A stretch of 64,000 nt of DNA from assembly GCF_007474605.1 (NCBI RefSeq), contig NZ_VHKL01000004.1, positions 124,001 to 188,000 of the forward strand, read 5' to 3'. Under the pieces are notes generated by a model. That model was not told the DNA's origin and did no database searches. It was given only the letters and a program-made list of their open reading frames with translations. The DNA comes from Rhodoligotrophos appendicifer. GTDB taxonomy: Bacteria > Pseudomonadota > Alphaproteobacteria > Rhizobiales > Im1. The translations under genes and the position numbers were made by a program. Positions within the stretch are counted from its first letter, which is position 1. Each line of letters begins with the position of its first letter. Shown piece by piece: positions 42,468 to 49,252 of this stretch.

Positions 42468-43540
42468 TGCGGACTTTGGCATGGATGCTGACCCGGATGT
42501 TCACGCTCCGGTTCATGATGATCTTGATCGGCATCTCAGTGTTCGTTCTCACTCTGGATGTGATCACCTATGTTAATGACATCCTGGAGATCCCAGGCGC
42601 CACGATCTGGGCCGTTCCGCATTATGCGATGCTCCGTTTGCCGACCATCATGTCGAGCTTCATTGGCATAAGCGTGCTTTTGGCTGCGCTCCTTCTGCTC
42701 ACGGAGATCAGCAATTCAAACGAGTTGGTGGCGATCTGGGGAGCCGGGGTCTCTCAAATGCGATTGATCGGCATGCTGACGCCCATTGCTCTCCTGATCG
42801 GTGCCTTCACCTTCGCCCTCAACAATTACGCGATCCCGAAGGCCGCGCCCATCCTGCATGACTGGGGCATTGGTGATTACGGAGAGAAGAAGCTTAAGGT
42901 GGGCGAAGGTGATCCAATCTGGATGCGATCGGGCCACGATATTCTTCGTGCGGTCGCAAGCAATCGACAGGCAACACAACTGTCGAACGTGATCATCTTC
43001 CGACGCGACCCTCAAGGCATTCTTCTGGAGCAAATCATGGCCGACAGCGCCATACTGGTGGATAGCCGCTGGGAGCTGCACAACGTCACCATGTATTATC
43101 AGGAGAACCTCCCCCCCAACCGCGTCGGTAGACTGATCTATAGCGGCCTGATGCGCCCTGCGGCAATGGGGACCCGATCGGGCGATCCAGAAGAGATGTC
43201 GTCCGGGGATCTCGAATATTTTATCGACAATAGCGGGTTCGGCATACGCCCAACTCAGGTTTACGAGACCTGGCTGATGAAGCGCTTTACTGGGATCATT
43301 ACAGCACTGCTCATGATTGCCATCGCCATACCGCTTGCTGTCAGGTTCAAGCGCGGCGGAGGATTGGGGGTCATGTTCGCTATAGGTGTAGGGCTTGGAT
43401 TTACATTCTTCATCCTGGACGGTTTGTCCGTCACGCTTGGTGAACTCGGGATGGTTCCGCCCTGGATGGCTGCGTGGATGCCGGCGCTGATCTTCGGCTC
43501 CATGGCTGGCATCATGATCAGCCGGGTGGAGTCGGTTTAG
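42464..43540 (+). CDS. lptG: LptG-like ABC transporter permease
   Basis: The 358-residue second YjgP/YjgQ permease has the same 3 helices, jellyroll, 3 helices plan: MRTLAWMLTRMFTLRFMMILIGISVFVLTLDVITYVND-type start, a periplasmic domain with LSNVIIFRRDPQG, and C-terminal helices with ALLMIAIAIPLAVRFKRGGG. It is translationally coupled to lptF. No gene for LptB, LptC, LptA or LptD is present in the window, so the partners must be encoded elsewhere. The following CDP-alcohol phosphotransferase starts 69 bp after its stop. Confidence 0.88.
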   Translation: MMRTLAWMLTRMFTLRFMMILIGISVFVLTLDVITYVNDILEIPGATIWAVPHYAMLRLPTIMSSFIGISVLLAALLLLTEISNSNELVAIWGAGVSQMRLIGMLTPIALLIGAFTFALNNYAIPKAAPILHDWGIGDYGEKKLKVGEGDPIWMRSGHDILRAVASNRQATQLSNVIIFRRDPQGILLEQIMADSAILVDSRWELHNVTMYYQENLPPNRVGRLIYSGLMRPAAMGTRSGDPEEMSSGDLEYFIDNSGFGIRPTQVYETWLMKRFTGIITALLMIAIAIPLAVRFKRGGGLGVMFAIGVGLGFTFFILDGLSVTLGELGMVPPWMAAWMPALIFGSMAGIMISRVESV

Positions 43541-43609
43541 GTCCCTTTCCTCACGTCCCGAAGCGGGGTATGGAAGGACATCCTGAAATTAGAAGGCCGC
43601 AAGCTGCGC

Positions 43610-44848
43610 ATGGTATCCTCTCCGCTTGCTTTAGACAGCTCCGCAGATCGCAAGCGGCCAGATATGCCACGGCAGGATCAGGGCAGCAGCCCTCTTCGTC
43701 AGACCCCGGTCCTGTGCTTCGTCGGTGATCCCGGGCCGCCCCTGTTCGGCCTTACGCTCACCGAGCGTCTCACACGCCAATTTGGGCGTGCTGGCATTAC
43801 GGATATCGTCGTTGCCGACGCTCTGGGCGCCATTCGTCGGCCCGTCATCATGGTGCGTGCGGATGCGGTCATCGATCAGCCCCTCATACAGCTCCTCGTC
43901 CAACGTTGTGACTTCGTTCTTCTCGATGGCACGGACGACGCGGTGCCCCTCGCAGCCCATGTGAACGCCGAGCACGTGGCATCAGCTGCTTTTGTCCTCA
44001 GTCGCGGCAATCTGCATGCGTTGCCGGAGGCACTGGAGGCGGATGCGCCGGCTAACCTGCACATCGCCTTCTGGTCGGCGCTTCGGAAGCGGGAAACTCC
44101 GTATGCCATGCTGGTCGCTCCGGATAGCGCGCGGGCCGTCGAATGGCGCATGTTCATGGGGACGTATAAGGGGGCGACCGACATCGTCACAAAATTTGTC
44201 TGGCCACGGCCGGCTTATTGGGTGACCAGAGCGATCGCTCCATTCGACATCACGCCAAACATGGTCACGACCATCGCCGCAATGATGACGGTGGCAGCCT
44301 TCATGCTGTTCCTCGACGGCCAGTTCGCGTGGGGCCTTGCTGCAGCCTGGGCCATGACTTTTCTTGATACTGTGGACGGCAAACTTGCGCGTCTCACGAT
44401 GACATCCTCCAAATGGGGCGACATCTTCGATCACGGCATTGACCTCATCCATCCGCCCTTCTGGTACATTGCGTGGGGATTTGGGTTGAGTGTGAGCGGG
44501 CATGCCTTGAGCGCACCCGCACTCACATGGACGTTGGTCCTCATCTTCGGCGGCTATGTCTTGCAGCGGATCATGGAGGGGATCGCGATCAAGGTGCTGA
44601 AGCTCGAGATCCACATTTGGCGCCCCATAGATACGCTCTTCAGGCAAGTGACCGCCCGACGTAACCCCAACCTCGTCCTTCTGACGGTCTCCGTGCTTTT
44701 CGGACGCCCCGACATCGGTCTCATTGCGGTGGCTGGCTGGACCATGATCTGTCTGGTCCTGCATGGTATCCAGCTTGTCCAAGCCCTGATTGCGCGCCGC
44801 AGTGGGCCCTTGACCTCTTGGATGCGCACTCCCGTCCCCGCCCGATGA
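43610..44848 (+). CDS. CDP-alcohol phosphotransferase with degenerate N-terminal nucleotidyltransferase domain
   Basis: The 412-residue protein has two parts. Residues about 200-400 form a membrane CDP-alcohol phosphotransferase with an intact motif D-G-x2-A-R-x8-G-x3-D-x3-D (DG at 256-257, AR at 260-261, G270, D274, D278), preceded by ITPNMVT. Residues about 30-195 resemble the cytidylyltransferase half of bifunctional inositol-phosphate enzymes (GLTLTERLTRQFGRAGI, then MFMGTYKGATDIV before the membrane part) but lack the G-x-G-x-R activation loop, so this half is probably inactive. It overlaps the lipid-kinase gene by ATGA. I infer transfer of a head group to or from a CDP-activated sphingolipid. 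ATG 43664 is an alternative start. Confidence 0.85.
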   Translation: MVSSPLALDSSADRKRPDMPRQDQGSSPLRQTPVLCFVGDPGPPLFGLTLTERLTRQFGRAGITDIVVADALGAIRRPVIMVRADAVIDQPLIQLLVQRCDFVLLDGTDDAVPLAAHVNAEHVASAAFVLSRGNLHALPEALEADAPANLHIAFWSALRKRETPYAMLVAPDSARAVEWRMFMGTYKGATDIVTKFVWPRPAYWVTRAIAPFDITPNMVTTIAAMMTVAAFMLFLDGQFAWGLAAAWAMTFLDTVDGKLARLTMTSSKWGDIFDHGIDLIHPPFWYIAWGFGLSVSGHALSAPALTWTLVLIFGGYVLQRIMEGIAIKVLKLEIHIWRPIDTLFRQVTARRNPNLVLLTVSVLFGRPDIGLIAVAGWTMICLVLHGIQLVQALIARRSGPLTSWMRTPVPAR

Positions 44849-45810
44849 GCGTCGGGCTCATCGTCAATCCAAAGGCGCGCCGCGCCAGCGCCAAGGGTCT
44901 GGCCTTGGCACATTTGGTCGCCGGCAAGCGCGATGTCCATGTGCGGGTCCTCGATTCATTTTCAGAACTCGACGCGGTCCTCCAGGATTTTTCCATCGGG
45001 CGGGTCGAAACGATTTTTGTCAGCTCCGGGGACGGCACAGTGCAGGCCATCCAGACTGCGCTTGGAGAGAGCTCCCCCTTTTCCGCTCTGCCCAGACTGG
45101 CATTGCTGCCGCATGGAACGACGAACATGAACGCCGCCGATGTCGGGCTCAATGGGCTCAGTCTCGAACGGATCGCTGCCTTGATGCAGGCGCCGGACCT
45201 GCTCAGACGCTGGCCGTCGATTCAAAAGAGGCATACGCTGCGGGTGGTTAATCCACGCCATCGGACACCGCAGCATGGTATGTTCTTCGGGACCGGTGCT
45301 CTCGCTCACGCGGCGTTGCAGACCCAGCGACAGCTCAATAACAGGGGAGTCGGCGGACACATCGCCCCCGCCGTTACGCTCATCCGTTCCATGTCGAAGC
45401 TCCTGTTCTCCAAACCCGCTCCGAATGACATCAGCAGAATCGATCGCCCCCATTCCCTCGACGTCTTCGGGGATGGCGAGCTCAAATGCTCCGGTGATCA
45501 GTTGTTGCTCCTGGCGACAACCCTTAGGAAGCTGGTGCTTGGATCGACGCCCTTCTGGGGCGGCAGGACGGCCCCTATCCGCACGACAGTCATCCCCTAT
45601 CCGCCACCAAATATTTTACGCCACATCCTGCCGATCATGTATGGGAGCGAGGCGGCTGCCCGGCCAGAGGGATGCATCAGCTTCGGCTCCGCAGTGGTGG
45701 AGATCGAAACGCGCGCTCCATTCCTCATTGATGGAGAATTCTTCGACCCTCCATCCGAGGAACCGCTGAGGATCGAGACGGGCGTCGAATTCGAGTATCT
45801 CTGCCGGTAG
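44845..45810 (+). CDS. DAGK/LCB5-family lipid kinase, probable ceramide kinase
   Basis: The 321-residue kinase of the diacylglycerol/sphingosine kinase family has the N-terminal GLIVNPKARR, the nucleotide-binding VSSGDGTVQAI (GDGT at residues 62-65), ALLPHGTTNMNA, and a C-terminal beta domain with FLIDGEFF. A member of this family in the Caulobacter sphingolipid locus phosphorylates ceramide, and position between a CDP-alcohol phosphotransferase and a Tam41-like gene supports the same role here. The start overlaps the preceding stop (ATGA); the stop is 40 bp before the next gene. Confidence 0.82.
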   Translation: MSVGLIVNPKARRASAKGLALAHLVAGKRDVHVRVLDSFSELDAVLQDFSIGRVETIFVSSGDGTVQAIQTALGESSPFSALPRLALLPHGTTNMNAADVGLNGLSLERIAALMQAPDLLRRWPSIQKRHTLRVVNPRHRTPQHGMFFGTGALAHAALQTQRQLNNRGVGGHIAPAVTLIRSMSKLLFSKPAPNDISRIDRPHSLDVFGDGELKCSGDQLLLLATTLRKLVLGSTPFWGGRTAPIRTTVIPYPPPNILRHILPIMYGSEAAARPEGCISFGSAVVEIETRAPFLIDGEFFDPPSEEPLRIETGVEFEYLCR

Positions 45811-45850
45811 CGAAAGGGCTCCAACTGTCCGAGGTTTAGGATCGAGGGTG

Positions 45851-46747
45851 ATGACTTCCGCAAGGGCGACCGAACGACCGTCTGCGCTGTGCGAGCTGGT
45901 GAATGCCGCCGTTTCGCGGCCCGTGTCTCTGTCCATCCTGGCTCTGGGGGAGGCTGCACGCGCGCGCCATGGCGAAGGGGTTGAGGCAGTCCTTGCCTAT
46001 GGTTCTTGCCTCCGAGGGATCGATCCGCGGGAGACCCTAGCCGATCTTTATGTCCTGACGTCGAGCTCCGCAGATGTCAGTCGCAGTGCGTTGAGCCGCC
46101 TTGGCTGTCGCCTGCTGCCTCCGAATGTCTATTACCTCGAGTTGCCGTTCGAGGGGCTGGAATTTCGAGCCAAATACGCGGTCCTGCCGCTCAGCCAATT
46201 CGAAGAGTGGGTCCAGCCCAAGACCGATAACCCCTATTTCTGGGCCCGGTTTTCCCAGCCCAGCGCGCTCCTCTGGACACGGGACGAGCCCGCGAGGGAG
46301 CGCGTCATCGCCGGCATCGCTTGCGCGATCACGACCATGGTGGGTGAAGCCCGGCGTCTCAGCCCCAGCGGTGATGCCCCCGCCGCTTGGGAAGCTGTGT
46401 TGCGGGAAACCTATGCAACAGAATTACGATCGGAAGGCGGAAGCCGGGGTCGCAGCATCATCGCTGCAGATAATGACTGGTATGAGCAGGTCTTCTCCGC
46501 CGCCGGAGCAAGCGCGCCGGCGAGAGGCGCAAACTGGGCCCGACGGCGGCGGCGGGGCAAACTTCTTGCGATGCTGCGCCTGCTCAAGGCAGCCTTCACG
46601 TTTCAAGGGGGTGCCGATTATCTCGCCTGGAAAATCGAGCGCCATTCCAGAGTGAAGGTCGACCTCAGTCCGTGGCAGCGGCGCCATCCGATCATCGCAT
46701 CGCTTTGGCTTGTTCCGAAGCTCTATCGTCGCGGCGCCTTCCGCTAG
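45851..46747 (+). CDS. Tam41-like cytidylyltransferase family protein
   Basis: The 298-residue protein has a nucleotidyltransferase start VLAYGSCLRG followed by ADLYVL as possible carboxylate region. The downstream pattern FRAKYAVLPLSQFEEWV, WEAVLRETYATELRSEGGSRGR and an RRHPIIASLWLVPKLY tail resembles Tam41, the mitochondrial CDP-diacylglycerol synthase. One expected Asp of a GSxxxxxD pattern is shifted, so activity is uncertain. After a ceramide kinase and a CDP-alcohol phosphotransferase, formation of CDP-ceramide is an attractive inference. ATG 45851 after GAGG is used; GTG 45848 is one codon upstream. It is convergent with spt, 2 bp between stops. Confidence 0.65.
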   Translation: MTSARATERPSALCELVNAAVSRPVSLSILALGEAARARHGEGVEAVLAYGSCLRGIDPRETLADLYVLTSSSADVSRSALSRLGCRLLPPNVYYLELPFEGLEFRAKYAVLPLSQFEEWVQPKTDNPYFWARFSQPSALLWTRDEPARERVIAGIACAITTMVGEARRLSPSGDAPAAWEAVLRETYATELRSEGGSRGRSIIAADNDWYEQVFSAAGASAPARGANWARRRRRGKLLAMLRLLKAAFTFQGGADYLAWKIERHSRVKVDLSPWQRRHPIIASLWLVPKLYRRGAFR

Positions 46748-46749
46748 TG

Positions 46750-47973
46750 TCAGGCGCCGACCGCGGCCAGTTGGGGCCGTGCGACCACTTCGGCGAACAA
46801 GGAAATTATGCGATCGATTTCCTCGCTGGTATGGGCGGCCGAGACGGAGCAGCGCAGCAGACAGATGCGGTTGGGCGTGCCCGGCGGCAGCGCGATGTTT
46901 ACATAGACGCCCGCTTGCAGCAGGGCATGCCACATGGCGATGGTGGAGGGTTCGTCAGGCCCCTTCACCGCGATCACCGGGCTCACTTGGTCACAACCCA
47001 GCTCGAGACCCAGATCGAGAAAGCCTTGGTACAGACGCTCCGAGTTACGTCGAAGGCGCTCGCGCCGCTGGGGCTCGGCCCTCAATACGCGTACCGCAGC
47101 CGTCGCCGTCGCCACGCTCGAAGGCGAGGAGGAGGCTGTGAACATATAAGGTCTTGAAGCGTAGCGGATCATATCGAACATAGGATGATCGCCGGCACCG
47201 AACCCGCCGATCGCGCCGACGCTCTTGGAGAAGGTGCCCACCACCACATCGACATCCGATTCGACGCCCGCTTCTTCCTGAAGCCCACGGCCATTTTCGC
47301 CAAGAACGCCGAAGGAATGGGCTTCGTCGACCATCAGCGTGAAGTCGTGGCGATGCTTGACTTCGACGAACTCCTTCAGCGGCGCTCGATCGCCGAGCAT
47401 GGAGTAGATTCCCTCCAGCACGACCAGCCGTCCACCCTTGCCGTTCTCATCGCGGTCGGCGCGCGCCAGACGCTTGTCCAGGTCGTCGGGGTCATTATGA
47501 CGGAAGCGCACCAGCTTGGCGCCAGAGAGGGTGCAGCCATCATAAATTGATGAATGGCTATCGGCATCGAGGAAGACGGTGTCGTTGGGACCCGCTAGCC
47601 CTGCGATCATTCCGAGATTGGCCTGGTAGCCGGTGGTAAAGGCGATGCAATGCTTGCGATTCAGGAATTCCGCCAGCTCCTGCTCGAGTTCCCGATGGAT
47701 CCCATACGAGCCATTGGCAATGCGCGATCCGGTTGTCCCCGTCCCAAATTCGTCGAGAGCGGCCTTGCCGGCCTCGATGCACTCCTTCTCGAAGGTGACG
47801 CCCATATAGTTGTTCGTGCCCGCAAGGATGGTCTCGCGGCCGTTGATCAAGGCGCGGGTGGGCGAGAGCATCCGTTCCATGGTAATGCCCACGGCGTTGT
47901 CGCCGGCTGTGAGCGTCATCATATGGCCGTAGCGCGCCGCAACATCGCGATGCTTGTCGAACAGATCCGCCAT
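46750..47973 (-). CDS. spt: Serine palmitoyltransferase
   Basis: Spt condenses serine with an acyl thioester to 3-ketosphinganine, the first step of sphingolipid synthesis. The 407-residue alpha-oxoamine synthase has the typical RETILAGTNNYMG and GTGTTGSRIANGSYG segments, DEAHSFG (Asp217 contacts the PLP pyridine) and the PLP Lys250 in GTFSKSVGAIGG. The family also includes KBL and BioF. The specific call rests on the adjacent ACP, CerR-like reductase and acyl-ACP synthetase genes in the order known from Caulobacter. The start at 47973 is one base after the ACP stop, so coupling is likely. Confidence 0.9.
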   Translation of the reverse strand: MADLFDKHRDVAARYGHMMTLTAGDNAVGITMERMLSPTRALINGRETILAGTNNYMGVTFEKECIEAGKAALDEFGTGTTGSRIANGSYGIHRELEQELAEFLNRKHCIAFTTGYQANLGMIAGLAGPNDTVFLDADSHSSIYDGCTLSGAKLVRFRHNDPDDLDKRLARADRDENGKGGRLVVLEGIYSMLGDRAPLKEFVEVKHRHDFTLMVDEAHSFGVLGENGRGLQEEAGVESDVDVVVGTFSKSVGAIGGFGAGDHPMFDMIRYASRPYMFTASSSPSSVATATAAVRVLRAEPQRRERLRRNSERLYQGFLDLGLELGCDQVSPVIAVKGPDEPSTIAMWHALLQAGVYVNIALPPGTPNRICLLRCSVSAAHTSEEIDRIISLFAEVVARPQLAAVGA

Positions 47974-47974
47974 G

Positions 47975-48229
47975 TCAGGCGCCCTCTTCCAAACGCTGCT
48001 GCACAACCATCGTCAGATCATCCAAGGTTCGTGTCTCCGATAGAAGATTGAGCGGAATATCGATGTCGTACTCGTCTTCGATCTCCATCACGAAATCCAT
48101 CACAGCCACCGAGTCGATCGCGAGATCATTAGCGATGTCCGTACTCGGCTCGATCTCCAAGCCTTTCGTATTGAACGGCTCGATCAGCTGGCAGAGCTTC
48201 GCAAAGATCTGCTCCTTTGTCTCGCTCAT
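47975..48229 (-). CDS. Dedicated acyl carrier protein for sphingolipid synthesis
   Basis: The 84-residue ACP has the phosphopantetheine Ser40 in the motif DLAIDSVAVMDFV followed by an acidic helix II (EIEDEYDIDIPLN). DSV replaces the DSL usual in fatty-acid-synthase ACPs, a hint of a specialised carrier. It is encoded between the CerR-like gene and spt and should carry the acyl chain from the acyl-ACP synthetase to Spt. The ATG at 48229 has GGAG upstream; longer starts lack this. Confidence 0.92.
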   Translation of the reverse strand: MSETKEQIFAKLCQLIEPFNTKGLEIEPSTDIANDLAIDSVAVMDFVMEIEDEYDIDIPLNLLSETRTLDDLTMVVQQRLEEGA

Positions 48230-48286
48230 GGTGGCCGTCTCCGTGGTTGGCATCCTCTTTGGCACCGTCTTACCTCGCGTTACCTC

Positions 48287-49216
48287 TCAGGACAACCAAC
48301 CCTCCGCTCGATACCAGGCGAGCGTCTCGGAGAAGCCCCTGGCAAAGGGGACGTTCGGCGACCACTCGGTCAATTCGTCCAGCAGATCGTTCCGACAGAC
48401 CCAGTCACGGTGATAGAGCTCCGCGACCTTGCCCGGCGTCAGCATGGGAACGGCTCCCGTGAGGCCGCTCCAGAAGCCCAGTCCAGCAGTTGCCGTCGAG
48501 AGCAACGGGCGAGGAATGAAGAGACAGCGCCCTGACTTTTCCCCGGTTGCCGCCACCTTGAGATCTTCCCAGCTGTACCCACCGCGTCTTCCGTCATCTA
48601 GTTCGACGATGCGCCCGTCGATGGAGGCATCAGCAATCAGATGGTCTATCGCGGATACCAGATCGACCACATGGATCAGCGACACTCGCGCATCATGATG
48701 TCCCGGAATAAGCGACAGTCGCCGCCGCAGCTGATCCACCAGCGGCAGGGTGCCGCGGTCGCCAGGACCATAGACCGCAGGAGGCCGCAAGATCACCCAG
48801 CGAGGCTCCGAGATACCAACGAGTGCCTGCTCGCCCCTATGTTTGCTTGCGCCGTAACTCGACAAATTCGGCTCACGTGCGGCCAAGGACGACAACAAGA
48901 TAATCCTTCGAACCCCCGCGCGACGCGCCCTTTCAACCAACAAAACCGTCGCGGTCGAGTTCACAGCATCATATTCTGCGGCAGTCCGCGCCGTGATCAG
49001 GCCGGCACAGTGAACGAGAATTTCAGCGCCCGCACAGAGTTCGTCCAAGGCATCGCGATCAGCGAGATCTCCCGACACCACATGCACATCTTCCGGGGGC
49101 GGGCGCTTCCCGCCGCGCATGAGGAGGCGAAGATCGTGACCCCCTTCGCTAAGGCGAGCGACAAGGTGGGAACCGACGAAACCGCTCCCGCCCGTAACGG
49201 CGATTGTCGCGGTCAC
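48287..49216 (-). CDS. CerR-like NAD(P)-dependent reductase (extended SDR)
   Basis: The 309-residue extended short-chain dehydrogenase/epimerase has the nucleotide loop TGGSGFVG (residues 8-15), the catalytic Ser110 region LLSSLAA and Tyr121-x3-Lys125 (SYGASKHRGE). In the Caulobacter ceramide pathway the gene at this position (CerR) reduces the 3-keto group of the ceramide precursor, which is the role inferred here. Start is GTG 49216 after AGGGAAGGG. Gaps of 36 bp to the synthetase and 57 bp to the ACP indicate one operon. Confidence 0.87.
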   Translation of the reverse strand: MTATIAVTGGSGFVGSHLVARLSEGGHDLRLLMRGGKRPPPEDVHVVSGDLADRDALDELCAGAEILVHCAGLITARTAAEYDAVNSTATVLLVERARRAGVRRIILLSSLAAREPNLSSYGASKHRGEQALVGISEPRWVILRPPAVYGPGDRGTLPLVDQLRRRLSLIPGHHDARVSLIHVVDLVSAIDHLIADASIDGRIVELDDGRRGGYSWEDLKVAATGEKSGRCLFIPRPLLSTATAGLGFWSGLTGAVPMLTPGKVAELYHRDWVCRNDLLDELTEWSPNVPFARGFSETLAWYRAEGWLS

Positions 49217-49252
49217 CCCTTCCCTATCGCGCTCAGCACTGGCTTATCTCGC

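Noticed and set aside
46750-47973. 2-amino-3-ketobutyrate CoA ligase or 8-amino-7-oxononanoate synthase
   Set aside because: The fold is shared, but the operon with a private ACP, acyl-ACP synthetase and CerR-like reductase fits serine palmitoyltransferase; no threonine or biotin genes are near.
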